Shown here: in pieces, positions 33,600 to 41,537 of the stretch
How the letters are laid out: every line of letters begins with the position of its first letter
Position numbering within the stretch: position 1 is the stretch's first letter
Assembly: GCA_934101275.1 (NCBI GenBank)
Contig: CAKOQM010000003.1
Location: 1 to 51,638 of the forward strand
Source of the DNA: an uncultured Bacilli bacterium
Lineage (GTDB): Bacteria; Bacillota_I; Bacilli_A; RF39; UBA660
Direction of reading: 5' to 3'
DNA length: 51,638 nucleotides
The notes under the pieces: generated by a model
The model's database searches: none
The model's input: only the letters and a program-made list of their open reading frames with translations
Told to the model about the DNA's origin: nothing
Position numbers and translations under genes: made by a program

Positions 33600-34445
33600 T
33601 TATTTGTCATCATGATGACTTTCATCATCATTTTCAATGTAAGCCGCGATAGAACTTGGTTCTTTAATAACATTATTGATTCTATCCAATGTCTTTTCCC
33701 ACGTTTTCTCCATTTCATATTTAAAAAATTCTATTGTTGAGGATAAATCATCCTTTTCATCAAATTTTTCTAGAGCTGCATAATAATATTTCTTATCTTC
33801 ATTGTAAATAATGATTGGTGGCAAACCGTGCGTCATGAGATAATAATTCATTAAAGTTCTTCCAACTCTTCCATTGCCATCTGCGAAAGGATGAATCTCT
33901 TCTAATACATTATGTAAAAAAGCAGCTGTTATAAGGATATTCTCATCACTTTTATTTTTTTCGGATGTTGTGATTTCATTTATAAGATGTTCTATATCTT
34001 CCTTTACTTTTTGAACCGATGAACCAACCTCATTCATTCCTGTTATGTAATCATGCTTTTTATATTCGCCCGGTCTTTCTTTATTTATGTTATATCTTCT
34101 CTCATCATAAGTACCATTGGTCAACAACTCATGTACTTTTTTTATTAATGTTTCTGTAATGGGTTCTTTTCTGATAATTTTAGACAATAAATATTCATAA
34201 CACGTTTTTTGATTCGATATTTCAAAGAGGGTTCTTAACTCACCTGTGTAATTCAAAATTTGACCATTTTTAAATATTTCTCTTGTGTCGTGATAGGTTA
34301 TTTTGTCATTTTCAATAGCTCCGGAATTATAGGCAAATAAAATACAGTAACTATCTAATGCTAATCTTAAATCTTCTTCATTTTTTATATTTAATGATTT
34401 CCAATATTTAATAACTTCTGTATAGCTATATTTTGGTGACGCCAT
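33600..34445 (-). CDS. Fic domain AMP-transferase-like protein
   Basis: 281 residues. The complete Fic motif HPFADGNGRVGR is at 185-196, containing the catalytic His and the phosphate-binding GNGR. The N-terminal SGAIEN at 41-46 matches the inhibitory (S/T)xxxE(G/N) helix of class II Fic proteins, so the enzyme should be auto-inhibited through Glu45. A Fic_N-like helical region precedes the core. It should transfer AMP or another nucleotide moiety to protein hydroxyls, or reverse that, in the cytosol. AAAGGGG lies before the ATG. It leads a two-gene unit with the HipA-like kinase and has its own promoter. The target is unknown. Confidence 0.9.
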   Translation of the reverse strand: MASPKYSYTEVIKYWKSLNIKNEEDLRLALDSYCILFAYNSGAIENDKITYHDTREIFKNGQILNYTGELRTLFEISNQKTCYEYLLSKIIRKEPITETLIKKVHELLTNGTYDERRYNINKERPGEYKKHDYITGMNEVGSSVQKVKEDIEHLINEITTSEKNKSDENILITAAFLHNVLEEIHPFADGNGRVGRTLMNYYLMTHGLPPIIIYNEDKKYYYAALEKFDEKDDLSSTIEFFKYEMEKTWEKTLDRINNVIKEPSSIAAYIENDDESHHDDK

Positions 34446-34471
34446 AAAAACACCCCTTTCACTATGAAGGT

Positions 34472-34480
34472 ATTATATCA
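34472..34480 (-). promoter_or_regulatory. Extended -10 promoter of the fic-hipA unit
   Basis: The minus strand reads TGATATAAT: TATAAT at 34477-34472 with the TGn extension. It directly follows the spo0A terminator, so fic-hipA is probably not read from spo0A. Confidence 0.6.
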
Positions 34481-34481
34481 C

Positions 34482-34504
34482 AAAAAAACTAGATTTCTCT
34501 AGTT
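34482..34504 (-). terminator. Terminator of spo0A
   Basis: AACTAGA and TCTAGTT form a 7-bp perfect stem with loop GAAA on the minus strand, followed by T7. It starts within the spo0A stop codon. Confidence 0.85.
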
Positions 34505-35279
34505 ATAAATAAATACCATAAGGATTATGATTCAAACGTAGACTATCCGATAAAGTAGCCATAAACTCAGAATTGGTTGGTTTGGCCCGGTCATAATCAA
34601 TACTATGACCAAAGATTTTATTCATGACTTCATAATCAGCTCTGTTCCAACTTACCTCAATGGCATGGCGGATAGCTCTTTCTACTCTGGAAGGGGTCGT
34701 ATTATAACGGCTCGCGATTTCAGGATAAACTTCCTTAGTAATCCCGCCAATTAAAGAAGCTTGTTCATAAAGCATTAGAATGCCTTCTCTTAAATATTGG
34801 TAACCCTTTATTTGTGAAGGTATGCCAAGATCATGTAAAAGCTCTGATACCTTTAACTGTAAAGCACGATTGGCTTTTTTATTTTCGTATAACTCATTGG
34901 CTACATCCACGACAACTTCTTTAATGCGTTCTTTTAAAGAACAAAGTTCGCAGGGCTTTAACATAAAATAATCCACATTGTATTTATTAATCATTTTAAC
35001 CGTATACTCTTTACCATAACTAGATAAAACAATAACATGTTTATTAATTTTTAAATCTTTCAATTCACTTAAAATAGCAAGACCGTCTTTGAAAGGCAAG
35101 ATAAGGTCCATTAAAATAACATCTATATCATTCACATGTTTCTCGATATAAGGCAGGACTTCTTGGCCATTAAAGATAACATTTAGAATGTTGATTTCGG
35201 TGTCGTCTTTAAAATAATTTTTTACTTCGTCTGTAAATTCTTTACTATCATCTACTACTAAAGCATTAATTTTTTTCAT
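34503..35279 (-). CDS. spo0A: Sporulation master regulator Spo0A
   Basis: 258 residues. The receiver domain is at 1-120: acidic pocket Asp10/Asp11, phosphorylation site Asp58 in ILMDLILP, switch Ser86/87 and Lys108 in MLKPC. After a linker, the Spo0A-specific DNA-binding domain spans about 148-258 (SELLHDLGIPSQIKGYQYLREGI, then EIASRYNTTPSRVERAIRHAIEVSW as recognition helix). Phosphorylated Spo0A binds TGTCGAA boxes and starts sporulation. No kinase or phosphorelay gene is nearby. A TGTCGAA box and phased TGTC repeats lie 60-120 bases upstream, compatible with self-regulation. Family certain. Confidence 0.96.
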   Translation of the reverse strand: MKKINALVVDDSKEFTDEVKNYFKDDTEINILNVIFNGQEVLPYIEKHVNDIDVILMDLILPFKDGLAILSELKDLKINKHVIVLSSYGKEYTVKMINKYNVDYFMLKPCELCSLKERIKEVVVDVANELYENKKANRALQLKVSELLHDLGIPSQIKGYQYLREGILMLYEQASLIGGITKEVYPEIASRYNTTPSRVERAIRHAIEVSWNRADYEVMNKIFGHSIDYDRAKPTNSEFMATLSDSLRLNHNPYGIYL

Positions 35280-35338
35280 TTTCTTCTCCCTCTTTATACA
35301 CCTCTACAACTAACACACCCTAATCGTATCAAAGATTT

Positions 35339-35400
35339 CGTCGAATTTAAAGAAAATGTATTGTCATGTTATGTCTAGTTATGTCTAATCGTGTCGAATT
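35339..35400. promoter_or_regulatory. Phased TGTC repeats with 0A-box-like sites upstream of spo0A
   Basis: Four 10-base units follow one another at 35361, 35371, 35381 and 35391, each with TGTC at positions 2-5. The last contains a perfect 0A box, TGTCGAA, at 35392-35398. A second near-match, CGTCGAA, is at 35339-35345. The block overlaps the last codons of tpiA. Binding by Spo0A is inferred. Confidence 0.5.
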
Positions 35401-36089
35401 TCTTTTATTTGACATAAATTAGATACTTTATGACTTAAAGAACCTATTAATAAACCGTCAATTTTATCATCTTCCAAATAACTTTTAAGATTTACTAAGG
35501 AAAGACCTCCCCCATAAAAAAGAGGAAAAGTATAGTGAAAATAATCCTGCATTTTGGTTCGTAATTCTTTAAAGATATTGTCAAGTTCCTTTAAAGGTAA
35601 GGCTTTATCTTCGCCAATTAAAAAGGAAGGCTCATAAATAACCGTTATTTTTTTGTAAGACAAAGGAGAAACATCTTTTAAAAATACTTGAAGATGCATC
35701 ATTAAAACTTCACTTGTATATTGATAATAATATTCTTCTAAAGTCCCTGTAATAATGAGATAGACGTCTAAATCATTTTTTAAACACTCTTTTATCTCGC
35801 TTTCAATTTCATACGGGTTGGCATGGCATTCAAAATGATTAATTAAAACTCCTTTTACATCTAGACTTTTTAAGGCTTCGGCACTCGTACTACCGGTTAA
35901 GTTTTTCTTATCCATAGGACTGACATACTGACTTAAAAGTTTGTAAGAAGAACTATGCATTAAAGGAAGATAGCACAAAGAAGGCGCTAAATATAAGTTT
36001 GGCAAAGAGAGTTTTTCTAATTCTTTTTTATACGTAATCATTTCTTGTAAAGAATGATTCATTTTTAAATTAAATATCAAGGGTTTCAA
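35385..36089 (-). CDS. tpiA: Divergent triosephosphate isomerase
   Basis: 234 residues with a TTG start at 36089. KPLIFNLKMN gives the Asn and catalytic Lys, INHFECH stands where IGHSERR normally carries the catalytic His, VIYEPSFLIG has the catalytic Glu, and FYGGGLSLVNLKSYLEDDKIDGLLIGSLS is the phosphate-binding end. It interconverts DHAP and glyceraldehyde 3-phosphate. The TTG is preferred because AGAAGGA lies just upstream and the family begins at this position; an ATG at 36116 would add nine residues and enlarge the overlap with pgk to 47 bases. Several motif residues are unusual, but the catalytic set is kept. Identification rests on motifs plus position after pgk. Confidence 0.82.
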   Translation of the reverse strand: MKPLIFNLKMNHSLQEMITYKKELEKLSLPNLYLAPSLCYLPLMHSSSYKLLSQYVSPMDKKNLTGSTSAEALKSLDVKGVLINHFECHANPYEIESEIKECLKNDLDVYLIITGTLEEYYYQYTSEVLMMHLQVFLKDVSPLSYKKITVIYEPSFLIGEDKALPLKELDNIFKELRTKMQDYFHYTFPLFYGGGLSLVNLKSYLEDDKIDGLLIGSLSHKVSNLCQIKEIRHD

Positions 36090-37284
36090 TATAACTTCCT
36101 TCTTCCTGAATGGCATCTAAAGCCACTAAATGGCCTTTAGCAATGTATTCTAAAGTAGCTCCGCCTCCAGAACAGACATAGGTAAAACGATTGCTATAAC
36201 CTAGTTTTTTAACGCTACTTGAAGCATCTCCCCCACCTACGATAACGTGAGCTTTAGAAGAGGCTAAAATGTTAAATAGTTCTTTGGTACCATTTGCAAA
36301 TCTCTCATCTTCATAAAGACCTATCGTGCCATTTAAGAAAATGGTTTTACTTTTGTTTATGACGCTCGCATATTTCTCAAGGGTTTTACGGCCCACATCT
36401 AAAATCATTTCATTATCAACAACCTTATCGACTCTTTTATATTGAATGTAATTTTTATCGTAAGTACTACCCACAATAACATCTAAAGGTAAAACAAATT
36501 TTTCTTTGTTTTCAAGCATCATTTGCCCAACACGGTAAATCAATCCATAATCCATGGATGCTAAAGAATCTCCAACAGAAAAATTTAAGGCTTTTAAACA
36601 CGTGTTAGCTATCCCTCCACCACATAAAATATGGTCACATTTAGGAAGAAGGGAAGAAATAAGATCCATTTTATCATCTATTTTGGCTCCTCCCATAATA
36701 AGAGTGAAAGGATGCTCAGGTTCTAAAATATACTTATCTAAATTTTCAAGTTCTTTTTGAACAAGAAAACCAATACCATTTGGTAAGTATTCGGCGATAC
36801 CACACGTAGAAGCATGACGGCGATGCATAGAGGCAAAAGCATCATTAATAAACACATCCCCAAGACTTGCCCAAAACAAAGACAATTGGGCATCACAATG
36901 ACTTTCCATTTTACCTTGCAAGTCCATAAATCTTGTATTTTCTAAAACAATAATTTCCCGAGGTTTTAAAATTTTAACTCGTTCATAAATACCTTCGCCA
37001 AAATTTTCTCTGGAAAAATAAACTTCACGATTTAAAAGACTTTTTAATTTTAAAGCCACGGGTTCTAAAGAATATTTTTCTTTATCACTCTCTTCTTTAA
37101 TTTTACCTAAATGACTTAAAATAACAATACTACAATTTTGGGTCAATAAATACTCTATCGTATCTAAAGACGAAGTAATTTTAGTATCATCTAATATTTG
37201 ACCATTTTGAATAGGAACATTTAAATCAAGTCTTAAAATAACTCTTTTATTTTGTAAATTCATATTTTGGATTCGTTGTTTCAT
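36070..37284 (-). CDS. pgk: Phosphoglycerate kinase
   Basis: 404 residues, normal length. The N-terminal substrate domain has VILRLDLNVPIQNG, ILSHLGK, VILENTRF-like IVLENTRFMDLQ and NDAFASMHRRHAST. The C-terminal nucleotide domain has LIMGGAKIDDKMDLI, FLNGTIGLYE and HVIVGGGDASSSVKKLGYSNRFTYVCSGGGATLEYI. It transfers phosphate from 1,3-bisphosphoglycerate to ADP in glycolysis. It overlaps tpiA by 20 bases, so the two are co-translated. gap, its usual partner, is separated from it here by an Rpn-type gene of opposite strand. Confidence 0.95.
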   Translation of the reverse strand: MKQRIQNMNLQNKRVILRLDLNVPIQNGQILDDTKITSSLDTIEYLLTQNCSIVILSHLGKIKEESDKEKYSLEPVALKLKSLLNREVYFSRENFGEGIYERVKILKPREIIVLENTRFMDLQGKMESHCDAQLSLFWASLGDVFINDAFASMHRRHASTCGIAEYLPNGIGFLVQKELENLDKYILEPEHPFTLIMGGAKIDDKMDLISSLLPKCDHILCGGGIANTCLKALNFSVGDSLASMDYGLIYRVGQMMLENKEKFVLPLDVIVGSTYDKNYIQYKRVDKVVDNEMILDVGRKTLEKYASVINKSKTIFLNGTIGLYEDERFANGTKELFNILASSKAHVIVGGGDASSSVKKLGYSNRFTYVCSGGGATLEYIAKGHLVALDAIQEEGSYIETLDI

Positions 37285-37537
37285 ATCAATTTCCTCTCTA
37301 TTCTTAACACTAAAATTTTAACACAGTTGCTCTAAAAAAACTACTAAGAAAAAGACTATTCTCAATTAAATAATCTTTTTTAAGAAATGTAAACAATACG
37401 TCAAATTTTAAACTTTTTTACTGTTTTTTGAACTTTTTTCAAAGAAAAAAAAGGAAATCAGAGATTTTTTTTGAATATATAAGTGGAAGGATAATTTTGG
37501 TGACAGCAAAGTTGGTCTTCTTAGAAGGCGAGGGATT
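37285..37537. other. Divergent intergenic region between pgk and the Rpn-like gene
   Basis: This 253-base AT-rich gap must hold the start signals of both genes. A GAGGG site precedes the Rpn-like ATG by 5-6 bases and a GAGGAAA site precedes pgk. No convincing -35/-10 pair, RNA or operator was recognised. Confidence 0.5.
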
Positions 37538-38143
37538 ATGATATCCGAAAAAAAATTTTACACGTGTCGTTATGACAGGACATTTAAGGAAGTGTTTTTA
37601 AAAGAAGATAATGAAGATTTATTGATAACTTTACTAGAGTTTACTTTAGATCTGAAAATCTTTGAAATTCAAAGATTAAATGCGGAAACACTACAAGGTA
37701 ATATAGGGACGAGAAAAAAGTACTGTGACTTACTCTTAAAAACCGACCAAGGTTATATTGGTATTGAGATTAACTCTGAAAGAAAAGACTATCTTCATTG
37801 TCGTAACTTAGCTTTTTTATGCAACGTTTATAGTCGTTATACTTTAACAGGTGAAATGTATTCTGAAGATACTTTAATCATTCTATTAAATCTTACGTAT
37901 GGTATGTTAAAAAATGATGCTAAAATTCGTCGGACGTATATGCTTACAGATGGTGAAAAAAACTTTGTCCGTAATTTTAAAATTGTCGAATGGAATATGG
38001 ACAAAGTCTTAAATTGTCGGTTTGCTAAAGACGAAATAAACATTGAGAAATTCAAGTATCTAATTATGCTTGATTTAAAAGATATGCTTAAAATAAATAT
38101 TCCTATAAAAGAAACTTCCCAAAATCGGGAGGTTCTCTTTTAA
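37538..38143 (+). CDS. Rpn/PD-(D/E)XK nuclease family transposase-like protein, short
   Basis: 201 residues matching the start and core of the Rpn/PF12784 family. It has YDRTFKEVFLKEDNEDLLITLLEFTLDL, then the nuclease core with RKKYCDLLLKTDQGYIGIEINSE (Asp, then Glu-x-Asn instead of Glu-x-Lys) and LAFLCNVYSRY. Rpn proteins are recombination-promoting nucleases, and complete members are usually nearer 300 residues. This copy lacks much of the C-terminal region, and its last codons form a terminator hairpin. It is a lone plus-strand gene between gap and pgk. It may be a decayed mobile-type insertion or a short active form. Confidence 0.75.
   Translation: MISEKKFYTCRYDRTFKEVFLKEDNEDLLITLLEFTLDLKIFEIQRLNAETLQGNIGTRKKYCDLLLKTDQGYIGIEINSERKDYLHCRNLAFLCNVYSRYTLTGEMYSEDTLIILLNLTYGMLKNDAKIRRTYMLTDGEKNFVRNFKIVEWNMDKVLNCRFAKDEINIEKFKYLIMLDLKDMLKINIPIKETSQNREVLF
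38106..38141. terminator. Bidirectional terminator between the Rpn-like gene and gap
   Basis: AACTTCCC (38113-38120) and GGGAGGTT (38127-38134) form an 8-bp stem with one wobble around a 6-base loop, with T-rich tracts on both strands. It forms part of the Rpn-like coding end. Confidence 0.72.
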
Positions 38144-39159
38144 ATTTCATTACTTTTAAAAAGTATTTTAGCGGTTCTAAGCATTTGAGACGTATAACCA
38201 GCTTCATTATCGTACCAAGCCATTACTTTTACCATATCACTTTCTTCACCCTTAATAACATTGGTTAAAGATAAATCAACAAGGGCTCCTATTTTTAGGC
38301 CTAAAACATCACTCGATACAAGAGGGTCTGTTGTCGTTTTTAAAACATCCGACTCACTTTGTAAAAAAGCATTATTAACCTCTTCTTTAGTAGTCGCCTT
38401 TTTAACTTCTACCGTTAAATCGATTAAAGAGCCATCATTTACAGGGACACGGTAAGCAAGACCATCTAACTTTCCCGCCATGTCAGGCATGACTTTACCA
38501 ATCGCACTAGCTGCACCCGTTTTAGTTGGTACAATATTGGAGGCACAGGCTCTTCCTCTTCTTTCCAAATAACCTTTTTTGTGTGCTAAATCAAGTGTTG
38601 TTTGGTCATTGGTATAGGCATGAATCGTACTCATAAATCCTTTTATAACCCCAAAGTTTTTTTGAAGCGTATTTAAAACAGGAGCTAAACAATTGGTAGT
38701 ACAGCTTGCTGCTGAAATGACCTCTTCATCCCCATTTAAAATGTTTTCATTGACCCCATAAACAATCGTTTTAACATTATCACTTTTACTAGGTGCTGAG
38801 ATTAAGACTTTTTTAGCGCCAGCTTCGATATGCTTTAAAGCTCCTTCATAATCTGTGTAATGACCTGTGCACTCTAAAACTAAATCGACCCCTAGTTCTT
38901 TCCAAGGTAAGTCTTTGGCATCACTTTCGGCAAAAACCGGAATCTTCTTTTGATTATTAATAATAATGTAATTTTCTTCTGCTTTTATCTCTTCGGTATG
39001 AAACCTACCATGCACCGTGTCATATTTAAGTAAATAAGCGAGGTCACTTGCATGCGATAAATCATTAATGGCAACGATATCAAAATCTGTTGTCGTTATC
39101 ATTTGCCTAAAGGCAAGTCTTCCTATTCTTCCAAATCCATTAATAGCTACTTTTATCAT
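38140..39159 (-). CDS. gap: Glyceraldehyde-3-phosphate dehydrogenase, type I
   Basis: 339 residues, normal length. INGFGRIGRLAFR is the NAD-binding start and SAASCTTNCLAP holds the catalytic Cys153. HAYTNDQTTLDLAHKKGYLERRGRACASNIVPTKTGAA is the phosphate-binding stretch and MAWYDNEAGYTSQML the C-terminal signature. It oxidises glyceraldehyde 3-phosphate to 1,3-bisphosphoglycerate with NAD and phosphate, and acts just before Pgk in glycolysis. Its 3' end meets the Rpn-like gene within a shared terminator. Confidence 0.97.
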   Translation of the reverse strand: MIKVAINGFGRIGRLAFRQMITTTDFDIVAINDLSHASDLAYLLKYDTVHGRFHTEEIKAEENYIIINNQKKIPVFAESDAKDLPWKELGVDLVLECTGHYTDYEGALKHIEAGAKKVLISAPSKSDNVKTIVYGVNENILNGDEEVISAASCTTNCLAPVLNTLQKNFGVIKGFMSTIHAYTNDQTTLDLAHKKGYLERRGRACASNIVPTKTGAASAIGKVMPDMAGKLDGLAYRVPVNDGSLIDLTVEVKKATTKEEVNNAFLQSESDVLKTTTDPLVSSDVLGLKIGALVDLSLTNVIKGEESDMVKVMAWYDNEAGYTSQMLRTAKILFKSNEI

Positions 39160-39215
39160 TTTTAAAATCTCCTTTTTCTTCTTCTATTTTGGCTCTTATT
39201 TTCTAATTCATACTT

Positions 39216-40841
39216 TTAACCAATAAATTCTCTTAAAATAGAATCTTTTGGAACATACTCACTCGGAATGGTATAAAAAGTTTGCATGTAATTAATAAGC
39301 CGCCTTGCCTCATTATAATAAGGACTGGTAATATTTACGGAACTTAAAAGTGGTTGAGCATAAATTTTTAAGACTCCTATTTCATAAGCCAAAGCGGTGT
39401 TGATAATACAATTAGCTTGATAAACATAAGGGAAAATATATTTTTCTTCGCCTCGTCTTACCACTTGCCATTCACCAATAGTTTGACTAACTGTCTTTCC
39501 TCTTGTTCTATTATCTCTTACAAGACGTCTGATAAGTCTTAAATCAAGCGTTGAAATATAATTATGACGGTCAATATTTAAAGGAATAAAAGGGCTTAAA
39601 TATATTTTATATTTATAACGTTCTTCGATATAAGGGGTTAAATCATCATTTAAGCAATGAAGACCTTCAATAAGTAGAATACTTTTATCATCCAACTTGC
39701 ATTTTCTCCCCTTAAAAACCTTTTTCCCAGCCACAAAATCATACTCAGGGACATCGACTTCTTTACCATCTAAAAGGGCTTGTAAAGTATCATTAAAGAG
39801 TTTTAAATCAATAGCCTCTAAACATTCATAATCATATTCACCAGCTTCATTTTTAGGAGTATCCTCTCTGTCGACAAAAAAGTCATCGGTAGATAAACCA
39901 ATCGGATGATAGCCTCGGCTTCTTAAGAAGGCACTTAAACGTTTCATTGTTGTTGTTTTACCACTGGAAGAAGGACCTGCGATTAAAACTATTTTAATAT
40001 CTTTGGACTGTGTAATCACATCACAACATTTTAAGATATCTTCTACAAACAAAATTTCATTAGAGGCGATAAATTCTTTAATCTTTGAAGAACTAACAAG
40101 ATTATTCATTAAAGAAACATACTGCGTATTCATTAAGGAAAGCCATTTTTTGGTATCCATAAAATTAGCCACAATATTTTCATAGTGAACATACTCAGGA
40201 ACCGTTAACCCACTTGTCATATTCGGACAAACTAAAACAATCCGGTTTTTCCCTAAAAAAACAAGGTCATATAAATGGATAGCTCCTGTATCATATGGCA
40301 TAAGCGTATAAAAATAATTAAGTTCATTACCTAGACGATAAAGAGAGACAATGGGATTATTTAACGTTTGTAAGTTTAAAGCTTTTTCCGTTTCACCCTT
40401 TTTCATAAAATATTCATAAGCATCTTTTATTTCAAAATTATATTTTAAATAACGTAATTTTTTAGATACATTCAAGGCCATTTGCCCCTTTATTTTAGAC
40501 ACATCCTCGCTCGTTAAGTTATGTTTTACCTTTATCTCACTTAAAATACCTTTAGGTACACTGTGTAAAAAGGCAATCTCAGCTTCAGGAAAAAGCTCTT
40601 TAATCGCTAAAAAAAATAAAAATTTTAAACCACTTTGATAGGCTTTATAGCCAGGAAGAGTCGTCACATCAAGTGGCTTTATGACACCTTCTTCTTTCAC
40701 TAACGTATCTAAAGAATATATCTCGTCATTGACACTCGCTAAAATCGCATTCGGATAAATATCTTTTAAAACGTCATAATAAGTCATTTCGTTTGTTACT
40801 TCATAATGATTACCCTCGATAGTCACGTTAAAATTCTTCAT
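39216..40841 (-). CDS. TGS-domain nucleoside (uridine) kinase
   Basis: 541 residues. An N-terminal TGS-like domain (about 1-60) and a threonyl-tRNA-synthetase-like editing-type region (about 60-220, with AYEYFMKKGETEKAL and SLYRLGNELNYFY) precede a uridine-kinase P-loop domain at about 275-500. The latter has IVLIAGPSSSGKTTTMKRLSAFL as Walker A, LSTDDFFVDR, YDYECLEAIDLKLFNDTL, LIEGLHCLND and RRLVRDNRTRGKTVSQT. This fused architecture is common in Bacillota. It probably phosphorylates uridine or a related nucleoside; the role of the TGS part is unknown. Confidence 0.87.
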   Translation of the reverse strand: MKNFNVTIEGNHYEVTNEMTYYDVLKDIYPNAILASVNDEIYSLDTLVKEEGVIKPLDVTTLPGYKAYQSGLKFLFFLAIKELFPEAEIAFLHSVPKGILSEIKVKHNLTSEDVSKIKGQMALNVSKKLRYLKYNFEIKDAYEYFMKKGETEKALNLQTLNNPIVSLYRLGNELNYFYTLMPYDTGAIHLYDLVFLGKNRIVLVCPNMTSGLTVPEYVHYENIVANFMDTKKWLSLMNTQYVSLMNNLVSSSKIKEFIASNEILFVEDILKCCDVITQSKDIKIVLIAGPSSSGKTTTMKRLSAFLRSRGYHPIGLSTDDFFVDREDTPKNEAGEYDYECLEAIDLKLFNDTLQALLDGKEVDVPEYDFVAGKKVFKGRKCKLDDKSILLIEGLHCLNDDLTPYIEERYKYKIYLSPFIPLNIDRHNYISTLDLRLIRRLVRDNRTRGKTVSQTIGEWQVVRRGEEKYIFPYVYQANCIINTALAYEIGVLKIYAQPLLSSVNITSPYYNEARRLINYMQTFYTIPSEYVPKDSILREFIG

Positions 40842-40937
40842 CTCATCCCTCTTATTCTCTTTCTAATCTTAACATAAATTTGTTTTTTTTTGAATAGTTT
40901 TTAAAAAAATTGACTATGATTATATTAGGTGAAAAAT

Positions 40938-41510
40938 ATGAATATCATTCCAACAGTTTTAGAAAAAGACAGTAATAAAGAAGTGGCTTATGATCTTTAT
41001 TCAAGAATGCTTGAAGATAGGATTATCTTTTTATGTGGTGAGATTAATGATGCGATGGCAAACATTATCATTAGTGAGCTTTTATATTTAGATTCTAAAA
41101 GCCATGAAGACATTTATTTATACATCAATAGTCCGGGTGGATCTGTCACAAGCGGTATGGCCATTTATGATACAATGAACTATATCAAAAGTGATGTCAA
41201 AACCATCTGTATTGGTATGGCCGCTTCTATGGCTTCTGTTCTTTTATCAAGTGGAACCAAAGGAAAACGATGTGCCCTTAAAAATGCTGATGTGATGATT
41301 CATCAACCGCTTGGTGGCATGGAAGGACAAGCCTCCGATATGAAAATCGCTTGTGAAAGAATTTTAAAAATTAAAGATAAATTAAATAAAATTCTAGCTA
41401 AAAACACAAATCAAACATTAAAAGCAATTGAAAAAGATACGGATAGAGATTATTTTTTATCCAGTGAAGAAGCACTTTCCTATGGTTTAATCGATGAAAT
41501 TTTAACATAA
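40938..41510 (+). CDS. clpP: ATP-dependent Clp protease proteolytic subunit
   Basis: 190 residues with the full serine-protease triad: Ser97 in GMAASMAS, His122 in MIHQP and Asp171 in DRDYFL. The handle region LYINSPGGSVTSGMAIYDTM is typical. It forms the 14-subunit chamber that degrades proteins delivered by ClpX or ClpC. An in-frame GTG at 40929 would add three residues. The ATG at 40938 is chosen because AGGTG lies 7 bases upstream and the family starts MN-IPTV. The gene is divergent from the nucleoside kinase. No CtsR box was recognised upstream. Confidence 0.94.
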   Translation: MNIIPTVLEKDSNKEVAYDLYSRMLEDRIIFLCGEINDAMANIIISELLYLDSKSHEDIYLYINSPGGSVTSGMAIYDTMNYIKSDVKTICIGMAASMASVLLSSGTKGKRCALKNADVMIHQPLGGMEGQASDMKIACERILKIKDKLNKILAKNTNQTLKAIEKDTDRDYFLSSEEALSYGLIDEILT

Positions 41511-41537
41511 AAAAACTACAGAAACTGTAGATTTTTT
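41510..41537. terminator. Terminator between convergent clpP and sipW-like genes
   Basis: CTACAG and CTGTAG form a 6-bp stem with loop AAA. An A-run precedes it and a T-run follows, so it can serve both strands. Confidence 0.82.
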
